DNA of 32,748 nucleotides from an uncultured Pseudoflavonifractor sp. (GTDB lineage Bacteria > Bacillota > Clostridia > Oscillospirales > Oscillospiraceae), in contig CANSYW010000021.1 in the NCBI GenBank assembly GCA_947651395.1, positions 1 to 32,748 of the forward strand. The letters run 5' to 3'. Position numbers and translations under genes: made by a program. The notes beneath the pieces are model-generated. The model did no database searches. It saw only the letters and a list, made by a program, of their open reading frames with translations, and was not told where the DNA came from. How positions within the stretch are numbered: the first letter of the stretch is position 1; every line of letters begins with the position of its first letter. Positions 12,819 to 20,442 of this stretch are shown in pieces.

Positions 12819-13889
12819 ATGATAAAGCTGGAACAGGTGAGCAAGACCTTCGGCAGCGAGAGCGCCGGCGTCCACGCGGTCCGGGACGTGTCGCTCCACA
12901 TCGCGCCCGGGGAGATCTTCGGCATCATCGGCTACTCCGGGGCGGGCAAGTCCACTCTGGTGCGCTGTATCAACCTGCTGGAGGAGCCCACCGCCGGAAA
13001 GGTGACGGTGGACGGTCAGGTGCTGACAGACAGACCCGTGGCCGGGCCGGGGGAGCTTCAAAGGGCCTTTCGAATGCCCCCAGCCCAGCTGCGCCAGGCC
13101 CGGAAGAAGATCGGCATGATCTTTCAGCAGTTCAATCTGATGCCCTCCCGCACCGTGGCCGGGAATGTGGCCTTTCCCCTGAGGGGGAGCGGCCTTTCCG
13201 GGGAGGCCGTGACCGCCAAGGTCAAAGAGCTTCTGGAGCTGGTGGGTCTGCCGGACAAGGCGGAAGCCTATCCCGCCCAGCTCTCCGGCGGCCAGAAGCA
13301 GCGGGTGGCCATCGCCCGGGCCCTGGCCAGCGAGCCGAAGGTGCTCTTGTGCGACGAGGCCACCTCCGCCCTGGATCCCCAGACCACCCAGTCCATCCTC
13401 CGGCTCATCAAGGACATCAACCGAAAGACGGGGATCACGGTGGTCATCATCACCCATGAGATGGCGGTGGTGAAGGAGATCTGTCATCGGGTGGCCGTGA
13501 TGGAGGCGGGCTGTGTGGTGGAGGAGGGCAGCGTCTACGACGTGTTCTCCAACCCCAGGCAGCCGGTGACCCGTTCCTTTATCGCCACCACCTCCAATCT
13601 GGGGAAGATCCGGGAGCTGATCGACGCCGGGGATCCCATGGTGGAGCTGGAGTCCGGCCAGATCATTGCCCGACTCAACTATGGCCGGGGCAACGTGGGA
13701 GAGGCTACCATCTCCCAGATTTCCCGGAAGTTTGACGTGGACGTGAGTATCCTCTACAGTAATGTGGAGATCCTGAGCAGTCAGCCCCTGGGCGGGCTGG
13801 TGGCCCGGCTCAGCGGCGACAGGGTCTCTGAGGCTGTGAATTATCTGAGCGAACGAAACGTGGTGGTGGAGGTGTTGAAGCGTGGCTGA
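12819..13889 (+). CDS. metN: Methionine ABC transporter ATP-binding protein MetN
   Basis: From ATG 12819 (AGAGGG 7 bases upstream) the protein has 356 residues; ATG 12813 is an alternative start, and the longer TTG frame from 12789 overlaps the terminator and is rejected. The Walker A motif GYSGAGKST is at 38-46, the Q-loop at MIFQQFN, the signature at LSGGQKQR and Walker B at VLLCDEATSALD. The last 75 residues form a NIL domain, the ligand-binding regulatory domain of MetN through which methionine inhibits transport. A 15-20 residue insertion (around VAGPGELQRAF) precedes the Q-loop compared with typical MetN. It energises uptake of methionine through MetI. metI overlaps its end by 8 bases. 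Confidence 0.95.
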   Translation: MIKLEQVSKTFGSESAGVHAVRDVSLHIAPGEIFGIIGYSGAGKSTLVRCINLLEEPTAGKVTVDGQVLTDRPVAGPGELQRAFRMPPAQLRQARKKIGMIFQQFNLMPSRTVAGNVAFPLRGSGLSGEAVTAKVKELLELVGLPDKAEAYPAQLSGGQKQRVAIARALASEPKVLLCDEATSALDPQTTQSILRLIKDINRKTGITVVIITHEMAVVKEICHRVAVMEAGCVVEEGSVYDVFSNPRQPVTRSFIATTSNLGKIRELIDAGDPMVELESGQIIARLNYGRGNVGEATISQISRKFDVDVSILYSNVEILSSQPLGGLVARLSGDRVSEAVNYLSERNVVVEVLKRG

Positions 13890-14562
13890 GCTTTTGAATG
13901 TGATCATGCCCAACGTGGTGGAACGCTCCGGCCAGTTCTGGCAGGCCTTTGGGGAGACCCTTCAGATGGTGGGCATTGTGGGGGTGCTGGCGGTGCTCAT
14001 CGGCATTCCCTTCGGCGTGCTCCTCTTTGCCACCAAGCCTGACGGGATCCTGAAGAGCCGCCCCATCCACTTTGTCCTCAATAAGATCTGCGACATTTTC
14101 CGCTCCATCCCCTTCATTTTGCTGGCCGTGATCCTGATGATGCTCAGCCGCCTCATCGTAGGCACCGCCATCGGAGTCAAGGGCGCCATCATCCCGCTGA
14201 CCGTGGCCACGGTGCCCTTTCTGGGCCGGCAGATCGAAGGGGCTCTCTCGGAGGTGCCCTCCGGACTTCTGGAGGCGGCCCAGGCCATGGGCTGCTCTCC
14301 CTGGGAGATCATCTGGCGGGTCTATCTGAAAGAGGCCATCCCCGGCATCGCCCGGGGGGTCACCATCACCCTGATCTCTCTGATCAACTTCACCGCCATT
14401 GCCGGCGCCGTGGGCGCGGGAGGTCTGGGCAACTTCGCCATCTCCTACGGCCACAGCCGGGGGCTTGCGGATATCATGTGGACGGTACTGCTGATCATCA
14501 TCGTTATGGTGAGCGTCGTCCAGGCTGTCGGCAACCTGGTGGTACGGAAGACCACCCATTAA
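13882..14562 (+). CDS. metI: Methionine ABC transporter permease MetI
   Basis: The 226-residue protein has five or six hydrophobic segments and the permease coupling motif EAAQAMGCSPWEIIWRV (about 130-146), which contacts MetN. SINFTAIAGAVGAGGLG-type residues near 173-188 are characteristic of MetI. It forms the membrane channel of the methionine importer as a dimer. The start is GTG at 13882, overlapping the end of metN by 8 bases, with GGAGGTG upstream, so the two are translationally coupled. It is followed by metQ after about 100 bases. Confidence 0.95.
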   Translation: MAELLNVIMPNVVERSGQFWQAFGETLQMVGIVGVLAVLIGIPFGVLLFATKPDGILKSRPIHFVLNKICDIFRSIPFILLAVILMMLSRLIVGTAIGVKGAIIPLTVATVPFLGRQIEGALSEVPSGLLEAAQAMGCSPWEIIWRVYLKEAIPGIARGVTITLISLINFTAIAGAVGAGGLGNFAISYGHSRGLADIMWTVLLIIIVMVSVVQAVGNLVVRKTTH

Positions 14563-14662
14563 GCAGGGGCGCGCCCATGTGTGCGCCCGCCCGGACGCTG
14601 TGATGTCCGGCCAAAGGTACAAACCATCTGTCAAAGGATTTTATATGAGGAGGAAACCAACC

Positions 14663-15547
14663 ATGAAAAAGAAGAATATCATCGCCCTGACTCTGTCCGC
14701 CGCCCTGACCCTCAGCCTGCTCACCGCCTGCGGCGGGGGGGCCGCGACCACTCCCGCTCCTGCGGAGAGCAAGGCCGCCGAGGAGACCGCCCCCGTGGAG
14801 ACCCCCGCCGCCGAGACCACCGTGGTCACCGTGGGCGTGGTGGGCGCCAACAACGACCAGTGGGACACCGTCAACGAGCTGCTGAAGGCGGAGAACATCC
14901 AGGTGAAGATCGTGGAGTTTTCCGAGTACAAGCTGCCCAACGATGCCCTGAACGCCGGGGAGATCGACCTCAACGCCTTCCAGCACAAGGCCTATCTCAA
15001 CAACGAGGTGGAGAAGTACGGCTATAAGGTCTCCGTGCTGGGCGACACCATCATTGCCCCTCTGAGCCTGTATTCGGAGAAGGTGGGAAGCGTCAGCGAG
15101 CTCAAGGAGGGGGACAAGATCGCCGTGCCCCAGGATCCCACCAACGAGGGCCGCTGCTTTAAGATCCTGGAGGCCCAGGGCGTGCTGAAGGTGGATCCCG
15201 CCGCCGGGTATATGCCCGAGCTCAAGGACATCACCGACAACCCCCTGAAGCTGGAGTTCGTTGAGGTGGAGGCCGCCAACACCGCCAGCCTGCTGCCCGA
15301 CGTGGCCGGCTCCTTCATCAACGGCGCCCACGCCTCCGACCACGGCCTCACCCCCGAGGACGCCATCTGCACCGAGACTGTGGAGCCGGGCAGCGACAAC
15401 CCCTACATCAACATCATTGCCTGCCGCACCGACGACCTTCAGAACGAGACCTATCTGAAGGTGCTGGCCGCCTACCAGTCCGCCGAGACCGCCCAGGCCA
15501 TCAAGGACATCTACAAGGGGCTGTACATCCCCGCCTTTGAGTATTAA
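14663..15547 (+). CDS. metQ: Methionine-binding lipoprotein MetQ
   Basis: From ATG 14663 (AGGAGG upstream) the protein has 294 residues. The lipobox LTAC gives acylated Cys23. The mature part is a NlpA/MetQ-type binding protein, with VTVGVVGANNDQWD at the first strand, LNAGEIDLNAFQHKAYL near residue 100, IAVPQDPTNEGRCFKIL and the hinge region VEAANTASLLPDVAGSFINGAHA. It captures L-methionine (some members D-methionine or Met-peptides) outside the membrane and delivers it to MetI. The frame is open 28 codons upstream but without signal-peptide character. A hairpin follows the gene. Confidence 0.95.
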   Translation: MKKKNIIALTLSAALTLSLLTACGGGAATTPAPAESKAAEETAPVETPAAETTVVTVGVVGANNDQWDTVNELLKAENIQVKIVEFSEYKLPNDALNAGEIDLNAFQHKAYLNNEVEKYGYKVSVLGDTIIAPLSLYSEKVGSVSELKEGDKIAVPQDPTNEGRCFKILEAQGVLKVDPAAGYMPELKDITDNPLKLEFVEVEAANTASLLPDVAGSFINGAHASDHGLTPEDAICTETVEPGSDNPYINIIACRTDDLQNETYLKVLAAYQSAETAQAIKDIYKGLYIPAFEY

Positions 15548-15557
15548 AAAAGAAGAT

Positions 15558-15587
15558 AAAGAGGTGGGCCCCCGGCCCACCTCTTTT
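15558..15587 (+). terminator. Hairpin terminator between metQ and the amidohydrolase gene
   Basis: AAAGAGGTGGGCC (15558-15570) pairs perfectly with 15574-15586 around CCC; only TTTT follows. The short U-tract suggests partial termination that lowers expression of the next gene. Confidence 0.75.
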
Positions 15588-15614
15588 CCCACCGGTTAAA
15601 AAGGAGGTTCCACC

Positions 15615-16802
15615 ATGGATTTTCGCAAAGAGGCGCAGGCCCTTGCGCCCTACCTCTCCGCTCTGCGCCGGGAGTTCCATATGCACCCCGAGGTGAGCCG
15701 CCGGGAGTTTTGGACGGCGGAGCGCATTGAGAAGGAACTGGACGCCATCGGCATCACCGACCACAGACGGGTGGACGGAAGCGGGGTCTATGCCGTCTTT
15801 CACGGGGAAAAGCCCGGGGATCGGGTCGTCACCCTCCGGGCGGACATCGACGCCCTGCCCATTCAGGAGGTCAACGATACGCTGTCCTACTGCTCCGGGG
15901 AGCCGGGGTGTATGCACGCCTGCGGTCACGACGGCCACGCCGCCGGGCTGTTGGGCGGAGCCAGACTGCTCTATGCCCATAGGGGCAAGTTTGGCGGCGA
16001 GGTGCGGCTGTTTTTCCAGCACGCCGAGGAGATCGGCTACGGGGCCAAGCAGTTTGTCAAGGCTGGCCTGCTGGAGGGCTCCGGACGGGTCTTCGGCGTC
16101 CACATGGCCCCCGACATCCCCTGCGGAAGGGTGGGGGTGAAGCTGGGGCCCAACAACGCCAGTGTGGATCACTTCACCGTGAAGATCGGGGGCAAGGCCG
16201 CCCACGTCTCCACCCCTCACCTGGGGGTGGACGCCCTCTATATCGCCAGTCAGATCGTGGTCGCCCTCCAGGCCCTGGTGACCCGGCGCACCGCGCCGGC
16301 GGATCCCCTCATCATCGGGGTGGGGAAGCTCTGCGCCGGCACCGCCTATAATATCGTGGCTGAGTCCGCCCTGCTGGAGGGTACCACCCGGGCCTTCTCC
16401 CCCCAGACCCGGGCCCAGGCCAACGCCGAGCTGGACGCGCTGTGCAAGGCCACCGCCCGGCTTTACGGCGGCACGGCGGAGGTGGAGTGGGAGGACTTTG
16501 CCGCTCCGGTGGTCAACCCCCCGGAGATCTGCCGGGAGGTCTCCGGTGTGGTCGCCGGCCTCTTCGGCCCCGACGCCCTGGTCACCGACCGGCCCCTGAG
16601 CTGCGGGGGAGACGACTTCGCCGACTATCAGGCCGTAGTGCCGGGGGTCTACGCCTTTGTGGGCAGCTCCAGCCCGGATAAGCCCGACACCTGCCGGGCC
16701 CTCCACAACGATCGCTTTGACCTGGACGAGGAGGCCCTGACGGTGGCCGCCGCCCTCCACGCCCGGTATGCCGTGGACTATCTCACCGGTGTGATTGGTT
16801 GA
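15615..16802 (+). CDS. M20-family amidohydrolase (N-acyl-amino-acid deacylase type)
   Basis: The 395-residue protein belongs to the M20D peptidases that hydrolyse N-acyl amino acids (hippurate, N-acetyl amino acids, IAA conjugates). Metal-site residues are visible: RADIDALP (75-82), the HACGHDGH region with Cys103 and His105 (101-108), Glu138-Glu139 (HAEE) and His163 (GVHMAP). The small dimerisation domain begins at about 180 with FTVKIGGKAAHVS. No signal peptide is present, so it acts in the cytoplasm. AAAAAGGAGG precedes the ATG. Being the last gene of the methionine import operon, it may release methionine from N-acyl-methionine taken up by MetNIQ, but substrate specificity cannot be read from the sequence. 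Confidence 0.88.
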   Translation: MDFRKEAQALAPYLSALRREFHMHPEVSRREFWTAERIEKELDAIGITDHRRVDGSGVYAVFHGEKPGDRVVTLRADIDALPIQEVNDTLSYCSGEPGCMHACGHDGHAAGLLGGARLLYAHRGKFGGEVRLFFQHAEEIGYGAKQFVKAGLLEGSGRVFGVHMAPDIPCGRVGVKLGPNNASVDHFTVKIGGKAAHVSTPHLGVDALYIASQIVVALQALVTRRTAPADPLIIGVGKLCAGTAYNIVAESALLEGTTRAFSPQTRAQANAELDALCKATARLYGGTAEVEWEDFAAPVVNPPEICREVSGVVAGLFGPDALVTDRPLSCGGDDFADYQAVVPGVYAFVGSSSPDKPDTCRALHNDRFDLDEEALTVAAALHARYAVDYLTGVIG

Positions 16803-16820
16803 CATAATTTCATGAGAGAC

Positions 16821-16853
16821 AAAAAAGGCTCCGGAACTCCAGGGTTCCGGAGC
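16821..16853 (-). terminator. Intrinsic terminator serving the minus-strand ccdA-thioredoxin pair
   Basis: GCTCCGGAAC (16828-16837) pairs perfectly with GTTCCGGAGC (16844-16853). Six T follow on the minus strand. The plus-strand side has only a weak T-rich stretch (TATATTTTT, 16861-16869), so it may also end the metNIQ operon, less efficiently. Confidence 0.7.
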
Positions 16854-16874
16854 TTCACGGTATATTTTTAAATC

Positions 16875-16887
16875 TGAACAATGTTCA
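16875..16887. promoter_or_regulatory. Perfect inverted repeat TGAACA-A-TGTTCA, candidate operator
   Basis: The 13-base site lies 17 bases before the truncated membrane-protein start and just before its AGGAGG. Its symmetry is that of a dimeric repressor site such as TetR-type; the regulator is not in the window. Confidence 0.5.
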
Positions 16888-16904
16888 CTCGAGGAGGATA
16901 AACA

Positions 16905-17105
16905 ATGCAGGCAATTGTGGAAACGATATTTGACACAGTCTATCTGATCACTGTGATTACCATCGGAGTTTTGATGATCCGGGGCGGCAGGGGGGAGCGT
17001 CAGTTCCGCCTGTTCGGCTGGATGGCGGTGGCGCTGTGGGCGGCGTCCGCGCCCGGGGGTCGGTTGAATCATTCCTGCTCCAGGATCATGTCGATCCCCC
17101 GTTGA
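16905..17105 (+). pseudogene. 5' fragment of a membrane-protein gene
   Basis: After GAGGAGG (16892-16898) an ATG begins MQAIVETIFDTVYLITVITIG, a convincing first membrane segment, followed by a basic loop GGRGERQFRLFG and the start of a second segment (MAVALW). From memory, a Firmicutes membrane protein family begins this way and continues for about 200 more residues. Here the similarity ends near codon 46 and the frame runs antisense into the thioredoxin gene until 17105. The real homology therefore stops at about 17045. A deletion removed the rest, or a frameshift near GGCGCTGTGGGCGG also occurred. The ribosome site and upstream operator are intact, so a short membrane peptide could still be made. 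Confidence 0.6.
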
Positions 17106-17677
17106 AGGGTGGCGCTGTCGATGGCGCCGATGGCCCGGGCGATGACATAGCCTTCGGCGTCAATAAAGTATGTGGTGGGGAGGGAGTAGGCGCCGTATGT
17201 GGTGACGGCGTCAGCCTGGGTGTCGAAAAACACGGGGAAGGTATATTCGTTCTCCTCAATAAAGTCGCAGGCGCTTTCCTGGGTCTCCCGACCGCCGGTG
17301 GCGTTGATCATCAGAAAGTGGATCTCCTCCCCGAGCTCCAGATACTTCTCGTGGAAGTCCGGCATCTCCGACTGACAGGGGCCGCACCAGCTTGCCCAGA
17401 AGTTCAGAATGATGGGCTTTCCGGTGTAGTCCGAGAGACAGACCTCATTTTCCTCTGCGTCATAGACGGTGAAATCCGGGGCGGATATTTTTTCGGGTTC
17501 GCTCTCCTCCGGCGCGGCGTCCTCCGGATCCGCGCTTTGGGCCGGAGCCTGGGGGGGCTGTGTGACCAGCTGGTCCGGGGCCGCCGAGGTGCTCAGCCGG
17601 GTATAGAGCAGATAGGCCCCGCCCAAAAGGAGGACAAAGAGGAGGAGAAGAAGGGGGAGCGTTTTCCTGTTTTTCAT
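17069..17677 (-). CDS. Membrane-anchored TlpA/ResA-like thiol-disulfide oxidoreductase
   Basis: The 202-residue protein has an uncleaved-looking N-terminal membrane anchor (7-25) and a proline/acid-rich linker (35-65). A thioredoxin-like domain follows (about 66-200) with the active site WCGPC (Cys98, Cys101). The cis-proline motif is LPTTYFID, as in TlpA/ResA reductases. It would reduce disulfides of exported proteins on the outer face of the membrane, fed with electrons by the adjacent CcdA. The ccdA gene precedes it by 9 bases, so they are cotranscribed. No cytochrome c maturation genes are seen nearby, so the client may be other extracytoplasmic proteins. AGGAGG precedes the ATG. Confidence 0.93.
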   Translation of the reverse strand: MKNRKTLPLLLLLFVLLLGGAYLLYTRLSTSAAPDQLVTQPPQAPAQSADPEDAAPEESEPEKISAPDFTVYDAEENEVCLSDYTGKPIILNFWASWCGPCQSEMPDFHEKYLELGEEIHFLMINATGGRETQESACDFIEENEYTFPVFFDTQADAVTTYGAYSLPTTYFIDAEGYVIARAIGAIDSATLQRGIDMILEQE

Positions 17678-17686
17678 AGCGCCTCC

Positions 17687-18349
17687 TTAACTGAGCAGGC
17701 TGAGAAGCCGCCCGAAGGTTCCTGTGGCCATCAGTATGCCCATCACAACAAGAAGAATGCCGCTGAGGGCGTTGATGACCCTGTAGTTTTTCTTGATCCA
17801 TTGGAAGGCGGTTTTCAGGTAGTCGATCAGGATCGCGCTGAGGAGGAAGGGGATGCCCAGGCCCAGAGAGTAGGCCAGCAGCATCAGCATGCCCTCGGCC
17901 ACGTGGCCCTGCTGGGAGGCCAGCATCAGCGCGGAGCCCAGGAAAGCGCCCACACAGGGGGTCCAGCCCACGGAGAAGATCATGCCCAGCAGCATTGTGG
18001 AGAAAAACCCCGATGCGCCGCCTTTTACCGAGTGGCGGCTGCCCTGAAACAGATTCAGCTTGAGCAGGCCAAGAAAGTTCAGTCCGAAGAGGATCACCAC
18101 CAGGCCGGAGAAAAGGTTGACGGCGGTCTGATATTCCCGCAGAAAGCTTCCCAGAGTGCCGGCCAGAGCGCCCAGGCCCATGAAGACCACCGTAAAACCG
18201 GTGACAAAGCCCAGAGCCCCCTGCACGGTCCTGCCCACGTCCCGCTCGCCGCCCCCCGCGAAATAGGAGATATAGATGGGGAGCATGGGGAGCAGGCAGG
18301 GGGAGATGAAGGTGATGATGCCCTCGAGAAAGGTGATCACGTACTGCAT
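17687..18349 (-). CDS. ccdA: CcdA-type thiol-disulfide transporter
   Basis: The 220-residue protein has six membrane segments and the two redox cysteines of CcdA, Cys18 in FISPCLLP and Cys132 in GWTPCVGA. It carries reducing equivalents from cytoplasmic thioredoxin across the membrane to the partner encoded next (thioredoxin-like protein at 17069-17677). The pairing of CcdA with a membrane-bound TlpA-like protein is common in Firmicutes. Its start lies shortly after the rpsI terminator on the same strand, with GAGGAGGAA upstream, so it must be transcribed from its own promoter or by read-through. Confidence 0.94.
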   Translation of the reverse strand: MQYVITFLEGIITFISPCLLPMLPIYISYFAGGGERDVGRTVQGALGFVTGFTVVFMGLGALAGTLGSFLREYQTAVNLFSGLVVILFGLNFLGLLKLNLFQGSRHSVKGGASGFFSTMLLGMIFSVGWTPCVGAFLGSALMLASQQGHVAEGMLMLLAYSLGLGIPFLLSAILIDYLKTAFQWIKKNYRVINALSGILLVVMGILMATGTFGRLLSLLS

Positions 18350-18385
18350 GGATCCTGTTCCTCCTCTTCACAAACAGGTGATAAG

Positions 18386-18420
18386 AAAAACCTCGGAACC
18401 ACTGGGATTCCGAGGTTTTT
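18386..18420 (-). terminator. Intrinsic terminator of the rplM-rpsI operon
   Basis: AAAAACCTCGGAA (18386-18398) pairs with TTCCGAGGTTTTT (18408-18420). On the minus strand a T-run follows, 9 bases after the rpsI stop. Confidence 0.88.
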
Positions 18421-18429
18421 TGTGAGCGA

Positions 18430-18834
18430 TTATCTCTTGGAGAACTGAGGAGCCCGACGGGCGGCCTTGAGGCCGTACTTCTTACGCTCCTTCATACGAG
18501 GATCGCGGGTGAGGAAACCGGCGGCTTTCAGGGCGGGCCGGTACTCGGGGTTGACCTCCAGCAGGGCCCGGGCGATGCCGTGGCGGATGGCGCCGGCCTG
18601 GCCGGTGACGCCGCCGCCGGTGACGGTGGCGGAGATATCCACCTTGCCCAGCAGGTCAGTAGTGACCAGGGGCTGACGGACGATGAGCTTCAGGGTGTCC
18701 AGACCGAAGTAGTCGTCGATGTCACGGCCGTTGATGGTGATGGCGCCGGTGCCGTTGGGGAACAGGTGCACCCGGGCCACGGAGGACTTCCGGCGGCCGG
18801 TGCCGTACAGATAAGGCTTCTTGCTCTTATACAT
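18430..18834 (-). CDS. rpsI: 30S ribosomal protein S9
   Basis: The 134-residue protein shows the S9 hallmarks: [12 protein letters not shown] near the start, [16 protein letters not shown], the central [19 protein letters not shown] and the invariant C-terminus PQFSKR, whose last residues reach the P-site tRNA in the 30S subunit. The gene follows rplM by 14 bases, the usual L13-S9 pair. The start has AGGAGG upstream. Confidence 0.98.
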   Translation of the reverse strand: MYKSKKPYLYGTGRRKSSVARVHLFPNGTGAITINGRDIDDYFGLDTLKLIVRQPLVTTDLLGKVDISATVTGGGVTGQAGAIRHGIARALLEVNPEYRPALKAAGFLTRDPRMKERKKYGLKAARRAPQFSKR

Positions 18835-18848
18835 GGTCAGTTACCTCC

Positions 18849-19280
18849 TTAGTCCATCGTCCAGGGCTCGGGCTTCTGGGCGGCGTACTTGTGCTCGGCG
18901 CCGCGGCAGATGTGCAGCCGGCTCAGGGAGTCCTTGGTGATGGTGTTGCGGGGCATCATGCCCCGCACGGCCAGCTTCATGGCCAGCTCGGGCTTGGTCA
19001 GCATCAGGGTCTTGTAGTCGACCTCTTTCAGGCCGCCCACCCAGCCGGAGTGATGGCGGTAATACTTCTGCTCCAGCTTCTTGCCGGTGAGCACAGCCTT
19101 CTCGGCATTCAGAATGATGACGAAGTCGCCGCAGTCGGCGTGGGGAGTGTACTCGGGCTTACGCTTGCCCCGCAGCAGGTCGGCAGCGATGACAGCGGTC
19201 TTGCCCAGGGGCTTGTTCGCCGCATCAAGGATGTACCACTTGCGGACGATGTTGCCCTTGTTTGCCATAAATGTGGACAT
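18849..19280 (-). CDS. rplM: 50S ribosomal protein L13
   Basis: The 143-residue protein matches L13 along its whole length: RKWYILDAANKPLGKTA, LLRGKRKPEYTPHADCGDFVIILNAEK, YYRHHSGWVGGLKE and the conserved AVRGMMPRN. It is an early-assembling component of the 50S subunit. Its operon has a perfect consensus promoter at 19361-19389 and a leader of about 75 bases with a stable hairpin, which could be the autoregulatory site known for L13 in other Firmicutes. GGAGGT precedes the ATG. Confidence 0.98.
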   Translation of the reverse strand: MSTFMANKGNIVRKWYILDAANKPLGKTAVIAADLLRGKRKPEYTPHADCGDFVIILNAEKAVLTGKKLEQKYYRHHSGWVGGLKEVDYKTLMLTKPELAMKLAVRGMMPRNTITKDSLSRLHICRGAEHKYAAQKPEPWTMD

Positions 19281-19328
19281 GGTCTAACCTCCAATTTAAT
19301 GCTCAAAAGAGCGTTTTCACAAGGAAAG

Positions 19329-19354
19329 CGCTCCGAAACTGGACGTTCGGAGCG
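19329..19354 (-). promoter_or_regulatory. Stem-loop in the rplM leader RNA (candidate L13 autoregulatory leader)
   Basis: CGCTCCGA (19329-19336) pairs with TCGGAGCG (19347-19354) in the 5' leader right after the promoter. No T-run follows on the minus strand, so it is not a terminator. L13 leaders that bind L13 are known in Firmicutes; a match to that family cannot be confirmed by eye. Confidence 0.4.
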
Positions 19355-19360
19355 TTTTGT

Positions 19361-19389
19361 ATTATAATACGGCTGGCAGCGCCTGTCAA
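19361..19389 (-). promoter_or_regulatory. Consensus promoter of the rplM-rpsI operon
   Basis: On the minus strand TTGACA (19389-19384) and TATAAT (19366-19361) are both perfect and 17 bases apart. This is the strongest promoter in the window, as expected for ribosomal proteins. Confidence 0.92.
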
Positions 19390-19501
19390 CGGATTTTCCG
19401 GATTTTTTTATTTGAAAAGCCGAAATCTCGTGATTGCTCTTGTTTTCTCTTTAAAACGCGGAAAATCTCCGTTTCGATTTTCAAATTTTCGGAGGGATAC
19501 C

Positions 19502-20272
19502 ATGGAAAAGATCCTCTCTTTGGTCCGGCGGTGCGTGGAGGACTACGATATGATCCAGCCCGGGGACCGGGTGGCGGTGGGGGTGTCCGGGGGAAAGGAC
19601 TCCCTGGTGACCCTGGCCGCCCTCCACAAGCTTTCTCTGTTTTATCCCAAGCCCTTCACCGTGGAGGCGGTGACCCTGGATATGGGGGCGGTGGACGGGG
19701 GCGCGGGGATGGACTTCGGCCCCGTGGCCGACTACTGCGCCGGGCTGGGTGTGCCCTTCACCCTCATTCCCAGCGAGATTGCCCATATCATTTTTGATCT
19801 GCGCCGGGAAAAGAACCCCTGCTCCATGTGCGCCAAGATGCGCCGTGGAGCGCTTCACAACGCCCTGGCGGAGCGGGGGATCCGGAAGATCGCCCTGGGC
19901 CACCATTTTGACGACGCGGTGGAGACCTTTTTCCTCTCCCTGTTTTATGAGGGACGTATCTCCTGCTTCCAGCCGGTCACCGAGCTGACCAGGACGGGGA
20001 TCACCCAGATCAGGCCCCTTCTGTACTGCGGGGAGGGGATGGTGCGGGGGACGGCCGGGCGGCTGGGCCTTCCGGTGGTCTTCAACCCCTGCCCCGCCGA
20101 CGGCTATACCAAGCGCCAGGAGGTAAAGGAGCTCATCCGGGATCTGGAGCGCCGCTATCCGGGGCTGAAGGAGCGGGTCTTCGGCTCCATGCAGCGCCTG
20201 CCTCTGCCGGAGTGGGGCCCCGTGGAGCACCGGAGGCGGCCCTATGCGGAGCAGCGGGAGAAAGGGGAATAG
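19502..20272 (+). CDS. ttcA: TtcA-family tRNA thiolation enzyme
   Basis: From ATG 19502 (GGAGGG upstream) the protein has 256 residues. The PP-loop SGGKDS (29-34) binds ATP. Cys107 and Cys110 in CSMC and Cys197 in NPCP are the three cysteines expected to hold an iron-sulfur cluster in TtcA/TtuA enzymes. GHHFDDAVETF is also typical. TtcA adds sulfur to cytidine 32 of tRNA; related enzymes modify other positions or, in Clostridia, are of unproven specificity. The frame is open 77 codons upstream, but that part runs over the rplM promoter on the other strand and has no domain character. A strong terminator follows, so it is transcribed alone. Confidence 0.87.
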   Translation: MEKILSLVRRCVEDYDMIQPGDRVAVGVSGGKDSLVTLAALHKLSLFYPKPFTVEAVTLDMGAVDGGAGMDFGPVADYCAGLGVPFTLIPSEIAHIIFDLRREKNPCSMCAKMRRGALHNALAERGIRKIALGHHFDDAVETFFLSLFYEGRISCFQPVTELTRTGITQIRPLLYCGEGMVRGTAGRLGLPVVFNPCPADGYTKRQEVKELIRDLERRYPGLKERVFGSMQRLPLPEWGPVEHRRRPYAEQREKGE

Positions 20273-20280
20273 GACAGAGC

Positions 20281-20313
20281 AAAGGACGGAGCCTCCGGGG
20301 CTCCGTCCTTTTT
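20281..20313 (+). terminator. Intrinsic terminator of ttcA
   Basis: AAAGGACGGAGCC (20281-20293) pairs perfectly with GGCTCCGTCCTTT (20299-20311), ending in a T-run. Confidence 0.92.
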
Positions 20314-20442
20314 ACGTGCATATATGCAAATATTTATGAATAATATGAGGTAAAAAAATCTAAACAGAGACAGGGGTATGTGGGGTTGAGTTGTGATTTT
20401 TGTAGGAAAATCAAGAGAGGAAAAGAAAAACCCACGGAGGAA

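Noticed and set aside
11013-13913. Very long minus-strand open frame (about 966 codons) opposite the lipoprotein gene and metN
   Set aside because: It mirrors two well-supported plus-strand genes, is rich in His/Gly/Leu as antisense of GC-rich codons, and matches no domain.
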